DNA of 64,000 nt from Linum tenue (Eukaryota > Streptophyta > Magnoliopsida > Malpighiales > Linaceae): NCBI GenBank assembly GCA_946122785.1, contig CAMGYJ010000011.1:35242513-35306512 (forward strand). The letters run 5' to 3'. Positions 33,435-44,845 of this stretch are shown one piece after another (positions within the stretch are counted from its first letter, which is position 1; every line of letters starts with the position of its first letter). The notes beneath the pieces are model-generated. The model had not been told where the DNA came from, searched no databases, and saw only the letters and a program-made list of their open reading frames with translations. A program made the position numbers and the translations under genes.

Positions 33435-34740
33435 TGATAGACCGATAATTATACATGTTTTCACCCCTATTCTGAAGCCGTCTGTGATGAGGAATCTCGT
33501 GTTTTAAGCCGATTTCACGCTAGGTTGTGTGTTTATATCATATTTCAGGTCCCGGCGTTGGAATCGAGGCGAAGGAACGAGTTCCGGGTCGAAAGTAGCG
33601 AAGTTGGGACGAAGGAGGCTGTTGGACCAGAATACCCGGCCAAAGGAAGAAATACCCGACCGGGTATATTCTGGCCTTGACCGGGTATTTTTCCTTTCGG
33701 GCACCCGTGAGAAGCAGAAGGGGGCCCGGGCGATGGCCTTAAATCCCCGGTCGGGGATTATGAGGATCGACCGGGGATTTTCCCCTAAGTGAAACGGCGC
33801 GTTCTGGGAATACCCGGTCGAACCCAAAAATACCCGACCGGGTATTTCGACCGGGTATCGCGATGGCAGCTGATAAAAGATAAAGAAGGCCAATTTTCAG
33901 GGGGTTCCGAGTTTTTGAGAGAGAAAGCGATACCTAGAGAGAGAAGTGCGATTTGAGCTTGGAGAAGTGCGATTAAACGTCCAGGAGCAGGAATCCATCT
34001 TCACAGTATGATTTCCGCGTCTGAATCTGCTTTTGCTTCTTTCTCTATGGAGTAGTTTCCCCATTCATCTGGGTATGGGGAACCCTAGATTTGTATGCTA
34101 GGTCTGATTGTATGAACCCAAGTACAGAGTTTGTGAATTGATTATATTCGATTGAGGTTTGAATGATTGAATGACTTGAATCCTGATCAAATTCCTGTTG
34201 TTTCTGCTTTGACCTAGAATGAGAATATCTGCCTAGGTTGATAGAGTACCCTTAATCGAAGGTGGCGAATTGGTGACTTTATTCGAGGAGCCAATTCGCT
34301 ATTCTGTACCGAATTCAATTCGGTAGTGGAGGTTTGGCTTGTTAGGGCCTCAATCTGTTTACTCCGGTGGAGGTTAGTCGCCCGCTAGAGACTCAGATTG
34401 AGAGGGTCTGGAGACCTTTAGTCGAGACTTCAGGCTAATTGAGAACCTTCCGCAGTATAACTTTCATGAAAACTGAACTTGGTAAATTGCAATCCGACTT
34501 AACTGCAGTCTAGGGGGAACCATATCCGGGTGACCTCTCTTGACTTGACAACAACCGTTTACTTGCTTTGTGTTTTGTTTGCTTGAGTCGCACTAAAAGT
34601 TCACCGCTAAATAACAAGAATTCACCGAGTAGTCATCACATCTAGGACCCGGGTTGACAATAAAACCCAAACCCGCTATACTACGCTTTAGGAAGTGGTT
34701 GCACTTGGCCATTTTCTAGAGTGACAGTAGGAGTGAGTCA
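33435..34740 (+). repeat. Right LTR
   Basis: Matches the left LTR except for about six substitutions and an extra 13 bp near 33848 that duplicates TTCGACCGGGTAT. Carries the inverted-repeat units at 33651-33668 and 33829-33846. Confidence 0.95.
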
Positions 34741-34745
34741 GCTTT

Positions 34746-36690
34746 CTTGCGTGCTCTCCTTTGTTTTCTGTGGAGCAACTCAGCTTTTAACTATGAATTT
34801 GTTCACGCAGATTCGATGCATCCTTCATCTACAAAATTCTCTTCAGTAAGTTGCTCTCAATCTGTTAGCACCATTTCATTTGAAGGTTCTACCTCTGTTT
34901 CAATTTGATCTAATAGTTTTTTTGTTGTCAAAGATTCATTCGGTGGAGGACCTTCTGGGCTGGGACTCGCTTGCAGGTGGTACTCGCCTTTTGTTGTCAT
35001 AGGAACCTCTGTTTCACTTTGATCTGATGGTTGGGATCCCTAATTTGCATACAGGTGGGACTCGCTTTCTCACTTTATTCTTCTCTTCTCAGATCTGCCA
35101 GGCCAGCGACGAGTAGACCGGAGTTCAATCAAGTCAGATTTTGCTGGTGATGGTGGTTGCTGTGGCAAGTCCAATTGCAGTTGTTGGGCACGCAGAGATA
35201 GATGATGAAAAAGAGGGGAAATAAACCAAAGACCCAACATACCGAGTCCACTTAACGGTTACCTGCTAATCGAATTTCTTCGGGGGTGAGTCTCTTGCGA
35301 TCAAAATAGATGGAGAACTCCATGGAATGGATGTTCTGTTCCTTCTCAGGCAGGCCTTCTTTCCGGTGTGCCCAGGTCCTGTGCAGCGTGGCCCAGTCCA
35401 CCGGGAGCTGGAAGTCTTCGACGTCGTCATTTCCAGGAAGAAGCTGCAAGACCTCTCCACTGACCTCATCAACCACCAGTACTATTGCTCTTGCGCGCTT
35501 GCTGTATGAAATGGGAGAGTGCATACATTTTAATGATTCTTCCCTCGGATTTAAGTATCGGTTTTCCTTCTCCTAAAATTTTGTTTGTTAAACCCAAAGT
35601 CTTATTTTGGAGTTGGTATGCTCATTAGGAGAGTCAATTTTCTAAAACTTTTTGTGAATTTGATCCATAGAAAAGCTAGAGTCTAAGCAGAGATGAAAAT
35701 GCATATGAAGTAACAGAGAATCTCAGGAAAACTGCAGACTGGCTAATGAGAATTAACAAACCTCTCAAGCTTTGCCAATTGATACCTTCTCAAGTTATTA
35801 TCTGCTTCACCTTTCTTTCTGATTGAAGTCGTTCAAGTGATATGTTGTATGTTATGTAGCTGTTCTGATTGTTTATTTGGCGATCGTGAATGTAGTGAAT
35901 GAGTTCATTGAAGTTGGTTGTGGTATGACCATAAACTAAATTCAGATGATACTTTACCTGGAAAGAAGGAATTAGAATTTGCTGCTGAAGTTGGAGAGCA
36001 ATCTCAGTCGGACATGCAATGTTGAAGGAAGAGCCTTACAAGAGGTTATTTGATTTGGGAGCGTTCGCTATAATGGCCTTTTGTTATTACAATGATTCAG
36101 TTTGTTGTTTTTTTTTATTTGTGTCCAATTGATTCTTCTATAGTATTAGTGATAAGGTTTACCTGGTTTTTCAAGTTTCTCATGTATAATTGCTCAATTA
36201 TTGAAAACTTAGGACCTTGCTTTCCTGTGCAATTGCAATTTGTCAGTGCGTTGCTTGATATCTTCTATAGTTTTATTAATTAATAACTAATTAGAATCTG
36301 AGAAAATGAACTAAAGAATGTAATATGTAATTATATGGAGGAGCTATACCAGAGTTGGAAGTCAAGATGAAGTCCTGAAAGTTGAGCAAATTAAACATAG
36401 TCCGGGAAAAATAGTAGAGGTTATGTAATTAATGTAAATCCGTGATTAATGGATGCCATGATCCTTTCTTAACTTAATGTGATAATGGTTAGTAATGGCT
36501 CCTTGGATGTTATATGGAGATTTGCTAACAAGTCTGCAGAGTAAGATAAGAATGGAGTCGCACCTCTTTTGTTCCTGGAGAAAGTATGTTGGATATGAAT
36601 AGTGTAGTATTCTAAGTATAAATGAGATAAAATCCGAGGATTACATATAGATAATTGTAAACAAACCAAAAGGCCGGGTTGTGAAATGAA
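34746..36690. other. Right part of the split host DNA; no gene recognised
   Basis: Continuous with 23757-25263 across the LTR insertion. Repeated GGGACTCGCTT/GGTACTCGCC phrases occur near 34960-35060. A 90-codon minus-strand frame at 35252-35524 (…VVDEVSGEVLQLLPG…) has a protein-like composition but matches no family I know; it may be a captured exon. The remainder is AT-rich. Confidence 0.35.
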
Positions 36691-37094
36691 TTCATGAATA
36701 CGCAATGGTACTGGTCCGCTGGATGCAGTATACGCAGCCCAACAAAGAAACAAAAAGCCAGACATTTTTACCCGTGCAAGCCGCGATAAAGAGCGGTAGC
36801 TCAAATGTAAAACAGGTGGAGTGTAGGCCCAAACAACAAAGCCCAACGTCCATTCGTTTTATGACACCGTCACTGACAGTTTGGCCTTTCGAAACCCTAA
36901 ATTGTCGCAAGACTTCCGAAGAAACCAACCTCTGCGCCCTCGATCGCAAACCGCCGCGAAAGCCCCATCTTTGGACCGCAGGAAATCCCTGCCACAAAGG
37001 TGGGTCCTCGACTCCTTCTGCGTCACCATTCTTACAGTTCCTAAAATTACTACTCATCAGTTTCTTCGTTGGGAAATCAGGGACCACACTTGAA

Positions 37095-39109
37095 ATGGCC
37101 ACGTCGCGCCAAGATCGGGAACGTGCACGAAGCGATGCCATGGTCCCCACCGATCTTCAGGGTAAGTACAGTCAGTTTTTGGTCGGTGGTCCTGCGAACA
37201 TTATCGATTCCAATACGACCGCCCACTAAAAAAGGCTGGCCGCTTTCGTAAATCACAAAATCTTGAACTGTGTTACAGATCCTGTTGCATCTTCCGACAC
37301 CTTTCGGGGTTTACGTTTGGGTGTCAACGATCGTACTGTGGTCGCACGCCTTGTCAAGATATGGTTTCAATTCATAAGAGGAAACATGAGGAGGAAGAGA
37401 ACCAAGCACATGCTTTGGCTGGACAAAAAGGTTGCTGATTAAACACCAGACATCTTTGCAAGATCTCACCATTCTGCATTTTTCATTATAACAAATTTGT
37501 GCATGGTGCTTTCAGCACTTAGATTACAAAAAATCCGAACAATTTCTCACATGCCAAAGGAGTGTTTCAGTGATCGGCTGCTTTCTTACAGGACCGATTG
37601 CTCGAAGGAATGGTTGAGGAGGAGGACATCAGGGAGATTTGCACAAAAATCAAAGTCAACAAGCTCCATCGACTGGATACAGTTGTTGCTGTCCCTGCAA
37701 GAGTAACGGGTCGGATTGTTCAGAGAGAATTGCGCTTATTGCTGACATCCAAATAGAAAATTTCCTACATTCACGAGGACCCCGAGAATCCCCAGTTTCC
37801 CGTTCGCTCATACATCAACTCTGACTTTTCAGTAGCGCCAAGGCAAACAGATAGCTACGACTGCCATTCAGGTGCGATTTCATTTATTTATCTCATTACA
37901 ATATCCTAATAAATGTTTTTGTGCCTAAACTCAATTTTATGATTTAGACATCACGGGATGCGTTAGGCGCCTCACACTCCCAAAAACAATTGATGGAACC
38001 CTGAAAGAGTTCCTTTTGGTCATCGATGATGCGTGGTATGTTTTCAAGAATTAATAACCATTATTTACTTTATGAAAATTGACAGAATAACATATTAGTT
38101 ATTACAAACAGTGGAGCAAAGGCCGCAGTTCGTTACCGTGGCTATGACATAGATGACTATTTAAAGGATGCACCAACTGCTGAAGCTCGCTTGCCTCTTA
38201 TCACAACTGTTAAGTTAGCGATGCGAGTGCCTCCTTCGAATAGGCATAAATATGCAATCGAATTTGAATCCACGCCTGCCAGTAGACTGGTTATACGAAC
38301 ATACGCAGATGCCTTCAAGGACACCATGCACATGTACATTGCTTCCAATATCACCCGCACATTAGTTGAGCAACAGATATTGCATCAACAATGAGTCAAC
38401 GCTAACACAATTTGTTTGTCCTCCAATATAGTTTCCTTAGGAACCGAAAACCAGTTCCTTACGTCAGAGTGGACACTGGGGAGAAGCTAGGTTGGCTGCG
38501 AGCAACAAGACCTGAAAAGAAGACACTTGGTGAGATTAAGGCAGGGCTTGGTTCTCCAACAAGCGGCAACAAGGTAGTCGCCTGCTGATTCTTTACACCC
38601 CGTACACATCCACCGATTTATATATTTAGCACACTGACATCAATAAAAAAAATTCATTTAATTTCAGATCCTCTACGCCTGCAAGCTTGATTTCACGCAG
38701 GTTATCTACAGAGAATCCATCTACAAATCGACTCCAGAAATACCAGGGTAAGTTTTCATGATACCTGTGTCCTTTGTTCCCTGCCTAATACATATATTAG
38801 CTGCAAGCCTAACGTTAACTCTTTGTTGCAAGTTTGCGCTATCGACTGGAAGCAAGATGCCGCGACGGTTCAGAAGAAGCTGACGTCGTGCTGGAACACG
38901 AGGCAGCTCTGTCGTTGCTCTGTGTACCACCAAACAAGTACGTGGCGCTGAGTAAGGAGGACATCGACCATTTGCTCAAGAGGAACCGTGGCAAGACATT
39001 TGCAGGGGAACTATACATTGCGTGGACAGCTCTGGAGTGCCCAAATTCACGTTCCGCACCGCACATTCGAGTTGCCACGCTATGGAATGAATCAGCCTTT
39101 CACGACTGA
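37095..39109 (+). pseudogene. Helitron-type RPA-like (replication protein A, OB-fold) gene, probably inactivated
   Basis: Spliced plus-strand gene. Exons: 37095-37161, 37279-37430, 37592-37871, 37948-38035, 38112-about 38390, 38432-38573, 38668-38747 and 38833-39109; most junctions are GT-AG with agreeing phases. N-terminal residues (TFRGLRLGVNDRTVVARLVKIW) fit the DUF223/OB-fold start of plant Helitron RPA proteins, and the last exon (LRYRLEARCRDGSEEADVVL) fits the RPA C-terminal OB fold. Such proteins bind single-stranded DNA and accompany Rep/helicase in autonomous Helitrons; no Rep/helicase is seen here. Lesions: an in-frame TAG at 37754-37756 in exon 3, and no clear donor ending exon 5. 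The reading of the middle exons is inferred. Confidence 0.55.
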
Positions 39110-40140
39110 TTCAGCGTGCATTGGCTAGTCCATTCACATGTTGGCTGTCAAATTCTCCAGCGAAGGTCAAACAATTTATTCTTGTGTACTTTTGCAATAT
39201 GAGAACTTGTTGTTAGGTCATCTTTTGTAGTGTACATGTCGTTCCCTGAACATGATGCACATACTTTGTAGAACTTTGTTGATCTGGGTATTTAGCAACA
39301 ACAACTACCACCTGACTTAATCAAGTAGTTCAATCGCCCTGAATCTATTGTAAATGTTGAAGACACATTTTGGGAATTACTTTTGCATATGAACCGTTAT
39401 GTCATTGCCACAAAAGTTATCAGTTGGCCAATTGGTCCCTAATATGGACCGTTATGTCATTGCCCTAATATGAACTGTGTTCAATTCTCCATCAGAAACA
39501 AAATCTGATGCTGTGGTATAGAAAATTGATGTTGGAAAGACTACACCTAAAAAATACAACCCGACTCTTCAATCTGGGTCTTTAGCCCAGCACTTATGCC
39601 CAATCTTATACCCTTTCTTAACTCTTCTCCTTTCGTTTCGTCTACCTCCCACCCAAATTTTTTAGTGTGTCTGCTTCCTCTATTTCCGGAACCTTCTGTT
39701 TGCCTAAACAGAAGCATAACGCAACTGTTGTTCCGCCTTTCTTATTCTTGCTCTCACTTTAACCTTCTTCCTCTATTTCCTCACAGGAAGGCGATGTCTA
39801 CTCCTAAGCTACTTCTCGATCTTAATGGAACTGAAGACCTAGAAACTATTCTGAAATTACGACTCCTACATGTTTGGGTATCTGACGACCTAGAAAAACA
39901 GTGTGCACATTTGCTTATTTAGTTTGCAAAGAATTTTGAATTTCAACAAGCTGATTTTGTACTGGCTTTTGCTTCCTTACTTGACAAACTAAATCTCCAG
40001 TACATTTTGTGTGCACTTAGCTGTAATGAATCATCTATCTATATTATTGTTCTTGGTTTATCAACAATGATGATTGGTGTAGGTTGGGAAACCACGCAGT
40101 TTTACGTCCCCATGTACACTAATGACTTAAATCAACATAC
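39110..40140 (+). pseudogene. Helitron tail with a second RPA-like first exon
   Basis: At 39794-39919 a short frame (MSTPKLLLDLNGTEDLETIL, then LRLLHVWVSDDLEKQ) has the pattern of the N-terminal OB fold of Helitron RPA-like proteins (LL.DL....I.LR.L..W). It ends in a stop and has no recognisable continuation, so it looks like the remnant of a second RPA gene. The rest up to the Helitron end is AT-rich. Confidence 0.4.
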
Positions 40141-40162
40141 CCCGCGGGAGAGCGCGGGCTAA
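40141..40162 (+). mobile_element. Helitron 3' terminus
   Basis: Perfect hairpin CCCGCG (40141-40146) / CGCGGG (40153-40158), loop GGAGAG, directly followed by CTAA (40159-40162) and then T. This is the canonical Helitron 3' end. The element extends leftward through the RPA-like gene and probably beyond the LTR insertion, but its 5' TC end was not pinned down. Confidence 0.8.
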
Positions 40163-40869
40163 TTCCTGGTTATAACAAACTTGCAAGGCTATATAGAAAG
40201 AGTCTGAACATAAATAAGAAACAGAGGCAGCAGCAGACGTTTCTCTTGGGTTATTGGGCTTTTTGTAAAAAAAAAAACTCTATTAGGTTGCGTGATTGGG
40301 CTTGTTGATTGGGTGTTCGTAGGTTTTCTTGCTCTAGGGGTTTGGGCTTGGGATGGGATTAGGTGCTAACCCTTATAGGGGTTAGCACCGTGATAACTAG
40401 CAAAAAAACGCTACTAAAAACAACGAAATCACTACGGATTATTATAAAATCAATACAACATCTAAGCTAAATCACTACTAACTCTTGGTTAGAACGGTGC
40501 TAACTCTTGTACAATTAGCACCGTAACTCCTCCCATTTGGGCTTTCGCTCCGTTGTAGTCCATCTTCCTTCTAGAATTCATCTTAGCCTTCTTGTACCTG
40601 ACAAACACAAAAAAATACACAAAGATCATTAAAAAAGACATAAACACACCTAAGTATAATAACCACACGTTGGACAAACTGTAAACATTTTTATCATAAA
40701 ATCATCCAAGACTGCACCAAATAGTAGTGGTTTTAGTCTAAAATGGAACGAGAGAAATATAACTTCTCAAGTTCGTCATCAGGTCTTCCATTAAGCCTTT
40801 TCTTAGCATAATGAATGAAGAAGTCTACCGGAACAATAATTTGACACATAACTATAGGTGTCAAAACAT
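40163..40869. other. No gene recognised
   Basis: AT-rich DNA. The word GTGCTAAC/GTTAGCAC recurs at 40362-40390 and 40494-40525 in both orientations, hinting at a small inverted-repeat element. Confidence 0.3.
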
Positions 40870-41105
40870 GACCCGATCCGAGTAACCTGCCCAACCAACT
40901 CGATCCGCAACCCGCTCGCAATTTGATTTGATTAAAAGTCAAAGACCTGCAACCTGCCCGGTCCGCAACCCGCCCGGCCCACAACCCGATTGACTCATAA
41001 CCCGATTAACCCGTAACCCGATTGATCCGCAACCCGCTTGACCCGAACCCGATTGATCCGCAACCCGCTTGACCCACAACCCAACTAACCCAACTCGAAC
41101 CCGCC
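40870..41105. repeat. ACCCG-rich minisatellite
   Basis: Irregular tandem array of units such as AACCCGATTGATCCGC and AACCCGCTTGACCC, preceded by TAGGTGTCAAAACATGACCC. A related array lies at 61433-61640. Confidence 0.75.
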
Positions 41106-41169
41106 CGATTGGCACAAATAATACTACATAATATGTTTTAGTGTATAAATATTATATATATATATATAT

Positions 41170-41573
41170 GGGAGTTCTACGGTACCCCGGGTGAAATCCG
41201 GGGTACCGCATACCTTAAGTAAGAAAACGCTATCTAGAACTTGAATTGACTGATCTTTCGGACATTATACTATACTCTAACCCATAAAGATCAAAATCTA
41301 GGTCTTAATTCTCTAAACCTTATACCCCAAGATCAATTTAATTAGAAACAATAATCGACGGTTATGATTCGTCCAAATATAGGCAAAAAAAGTAATGCAG
41401 CATCTTAGGGTTTATAGGTAATGATTAAGATAATTAGGACCCAGGGTTCACTCATTAAGGGTTAGGGTATAGTATCATGCCCAAAAATCCTGCTAATTCG
41501 AGGTCTAGATAGCGTTTTCATACTCAAGGTATGCGGTACCCCGGATTTCACCCGGGGTACCGTAGAAGGCACC
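41170..41573. mobile_element. TA-microsatellite-targeting foldback element A
   Basis: About 404 bp lying exactly between two (TA)n tracts. Terminal inverted repeats of about 65 bp: left GGGAGTTCTACGGTACCCCG, right in reverse GGTGCCTTCTACGGTACCCC, each continuing with GGTGAAATCCGGGGTACCGC. The first and second halves also mirror each other internally (ATACTATACTCTAACCC versus GGGTTAGGGTATAGTAT). No coding capacity. Confidence 0.85.
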
Positions 41574-41588
41574 ATATATATATATATA

Positions 41589-41855
41589 GCAAAGGCTAGC
41601 GTACATCAGGCGTACATTGTACGCCTGTGTTCACACTTTTTTTTTGCACTTCAATATATTTCGCTAAATCAGAACCGTTGGTTATTATTTTCTTAGATTA
41701 AATTAATCTTGTGGCTTGGGTTAGAGAATTAGGATTGGGATTCACCCATTAGAGGTTAGGGAATAATATCATGCCCCAAACTTCGTTTAATTCGTGCTCT
41801 AAATAGTAAAACTCAACGGGCGTACAATGTACGACTGACGTACGCTAGCATGAAC

Positions 41856-41857
<2 letters not shown>
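41589..41857. mobile_element. TA-microsatellite-targeting element B
   Basis: About 269 bp between a (TA)n tract and a (TC)n(TA)n tract. Left end GCTAGCGTACATCAGGCGTAC; the right end read in reverse is GCTAGCGTACGTCAGTCGTAC, both followed by ATTGTACGC. Its interior (GGGGCATGATATTATTCCCT in reverse) is related to the elements at 10645 and 41170. Confidence 0.8.

Positions 41858-41917
<60 letters not shown>
41858..41917. repeat. (TC)n(TA)n microsatellite
   Basis: TC dinucleotides followed by about 36 bp of TA repeats; the left boundary of element C. Confidence 0.95.
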
Positions 41918-41919
<2 letters not shown>

Positions 41920-42509
41920 TAGCGTCTTCGGTGCACCCACTTTTTTGGGTGCACTGAACGCAATTACTTTCCTGTTTAATCTTATCCATTGATTACATCT
42001 AACGGTTACGATAATTTGATTTATTTGTAATTCATTATTAACTAATAAAATATATTATATTTATTAAAGTAGTTTGAACTTACTAATAATTGCAATTAGA
42101 CTCCATACACTCTTCTTCCACGATTGTTTTCCCCTTTTCCCCGTTGATACTTCTCCCAGGCGACAATTAATTTCCAGTGGCCTGCATCCTCGTCCTCCGC
42201 CACCATCGCACCAATCCGGCTGTCCCTTACATCGTCGTCGCACTGCAGGCAGTAATACCACCACAACTACTTCTCCGATTTCAACTCTTTCCCCCATAGA
42301 ATTATCAGCCAATAATTTCTCGCCCGAATTGCCGGCGGCCTATCAACATTAGCAGCAGCAAAAACAACGCTATGGGTTCCCGCTGCTTCGGCAATTGAGG
42401 CCCAACTTATAATGTAAAATATAATCAAACGAGACAAGGACTTTAATGTGGTTCTTCCTCACAGGGTGTGAGGCTTACATCCACGGGAGAAGGATTATCT
42501 TTTTATTGA

Positions 42510-43991
42510 TCTGTTGCAACTGCAGCCTTACATATATTTATACCCTTTACATCATCATCTACTAGGGTTGAGAGAACCGAAAATTGGTTCCCTGTAGAGC
42601 AAGGAGACGACGTCGATAGCATGGCTGCATGGGCTGACGTCGTGGGCTGCTCCATGGTTCTCATGGCTGCGGACTATGGTCTCGACCCAATACTCCCCCG
42701 CAAACTGGAGCGTGAAGGTCACGAACGTTCAGTTTGGAGAGAAGAAAATGAAAACGGTCACTCCCCAGGCCTTTGGTGAACATGTCCGCAAGTTGAAGGT
42801 CAGTGTGAATCTTAACCGGGGATATGTGACCAAGCTGGACCCGCTCTCGAAGAAAATGACAATCTATCTCGACATGTTTGGTCCGTTCATGGAACACCGC
42901 GTTATTGGCAATGTGAAGAGCCACCTGATTGTCACAATGCAGGGTGGTTGGTGTAGTCTGAGGAACACCGAGCTCTTGGAGTAACCAACGTAGCCAGATA
43001 ACTTCACTAACGGTGCTGGTCATAGCTCGGTATTCAGCCTCGGCCGACGATCGAGCTACCACCTTCTGCTTCTTGGTACGCCAGGAAATGGGAGCTCCTC
43101 CCAAGCTAACAAAATACCCTGTGGTAGAACGGCAAATACGCTGACAACCGCCCCAGTCAGCATCATAATAAGTAGTGAGATGAAGTGAGTTTATTCTTCG
43201 GAAGGAAAAGACCTTGACCAAGGGACGACTTCAAGTAACGAAATACTCAGAGGGCCGCATCAAGGTGCATCTGACAGGGAGCGTGAACAAATTGACTTAA
43301 AATGTTCACCGCATAAGTGATGTCTGGTCGAGTCACTGTCAAGTAAAGAAAACGACCGACAAGACGCCGATAGGAAGAAGGGTTGGCCAAGAGATCGTCA
43401 CTCAGGCGTGTTAACTGGTGGTTTTTCTCCACTGGAAAAGAACTAGGCCGTGAGCCCTCCAACCCTGCATCCTCCAAAATATCTAGTGCAAACTTACGCT
43501 GACTGAGGAAGAGACCATCAACAGTACGAGCAACCTCAATGCCCAAGAAGTAACGCAAGATGCCCATGTCCTTGATGCTGAAACGTTGATAAAAAAAGGT
43601 CTTCACACGAGTGATGAATGGTAAGTCATTGCCAGCCAGGATGATGTCATCGACGTAAATCAAAGCCGTTACAAACGTGCTCCCCCGCTGATATATAAAG
43701 AGAGCCGCATCTGCAGGTGAGGCTCGGAACCCAAAGTCACATAGAGCAGTGGTGAATTTTTGGTACCACTGACGCGATGCTTGACGCAGACCATAAAGAG
43801 ATTTGTTGAGGCGACATACACTGATACACGCGTGTCACCTGGCTTGCGAAACCCAGGAGGGATCTCCATATAAATTTCTTCGTCCAAATCGCCATGAAGG
43901 AACGCATTGTTAACGTCAAGCTGATGGATGTGCCAGCCTTTACTGACGGCAACAACAAGAAGACAGCGAATGGTGACCAGCTTGGCAACAT
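42510..43991 (-). pseudogene. Ty1/copia 3' half (RT, RNase H, LTR), minus strand, left arm
   Basis: Frames on the minus strand give, in order, RT fragments (43991-43669), RT with the catalytic YVDD (MIYVDDIILAGND, 43663-43247) and the copia RNase H (43221-42661: [57 protein letters not shown]). Three frames are needed, so the polyprotein is broken. A polypurine tract GCGGGGGAG and LTR-like DNA follow toward 42510. No gag or integrase is attached. The 42510-43410 portion is duplicated in inverted orientation at 44005-44845. Confidence 0.85.
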
Positions 43992-44004
43992 GTGCGAAAG
44001 TATA

Positions 44005-44845
44005 ACATGCCCGAGTGACGATATCTTGGCCGACCCTTCTTCCTATTGTCGTCTTGTCGGTCGCTTGCTTTACTTGACAGTGACGCGACCAGACATCACT
44101 TATGCGGTGAACATTTTAAGTCAGTTTGTTCACGCTCCCTGTCAGATGCACCTTGATGCGGCCCTCCGAGTACTTCGTTACTTGAAGTCGTCCCCTGTTC
44201 ACGCTCCTTCCGTTCTACCACAGGGTATTTTGTTAGCTTGGGAGGAGCTCCCATTTCCTGGCGTACCAAGAAGCAGAAGGTGGTAGCTCGATCATCGGCC
44301 GAGGCTGAATAATGAGCTATGGCCAGCACCGTTAGTGAAGTTATCTGGCTACGTTGGTTACTCCAAGAGCTCGGTGTTCCTCAGACTACACCGACCACCC
44401 TGCATTGTGACAATCAGGCGGCTCTTCACATTGCCAATACCCCGGTGATCCATGAACGGACCAAACATGTCGAGATGGATTGCCATTTTGTTCGAGAGCG
44501 GGTCCAGCTTGGTCACATATCCCCGGTTAAGATTCACACTGACCTTCAACTTGCGGACATGTTCACCAAAGGCCTGGGGAGTGACCGTTTTCATTTTCTT
44601 CTCTCCAAACTGAACGTTCGTGACCTTCACGCTCTAGTTTGCGGGGGAGTATTGGGCCGAGACCATAGTCCGCAGCCCATGAGAACCATGGAGCAGCCCA
44701 CGACGTCAGCCCATACAGCCATGCTATCGACGTCGTCTCCTTGCTCTACAGGGAACCAATTTTCAGTTCTCTCAACCCTAGTAGATGATGATGTAAAGGG
44801 TATAAATATATGTAAGGCTGCTTGCAGCCGATGCAACTGATCAAG
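44005..44845 (+). pseudogene. Ty1/copia 3' end, plus strand, right arm of the inverted duplication
   Basis: Plus-strand copy of the same copia 3' end. [18 protein letters not shown] begins just after the junction near 44005, followed by RNase H (44319-44840: WLLQELGVPQTTPTTLHCD, ERTKHVEMDCHF, LADMFTKGLGS) and LTR-like DNA. Relative to the left arm it lacks about 120 bp around 44200 and has scattered substitutions. It joins head-to-head with minus-strand RT sequence inside a chimeric open frame. Confidence 0.85.

Larger units (their letters stand above)
25264..34745 (+). mobile_element. Athila-like Ty3/gypsy LTR retrotransposon lacking RT and integrase
   Basis: A complete insertion (element 25269-34740) with a perfect 5-bp target duplication GCTTT (25264-25268, 34741-34745). 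It has two LTRs of 1293 and 1306 bp starting TG and ending CA, a tRNA-Asp-type primer site and a polypurine tract. Internal coding: a broken gag, an aspartic protease frame, then a GC-rich spacer and a separate ORF of the ATHILA ORF-1 / plant transposon protein type. No RT, RNase H or integrase motif exists in 29552-33434, so it must depend on proteins supplied in trans. By eye the LTRs differ at about six single bases plus one 13-bp indel, which points to recent insertion. Confidence 0.92.

Noticed and set aside
36705..37229. 174-codon frame overlapping the start of the RPA-like gene
   Set aside because: It reads through a clear GT donor (37162) and has no family match; the spliced model explains the sequence better.
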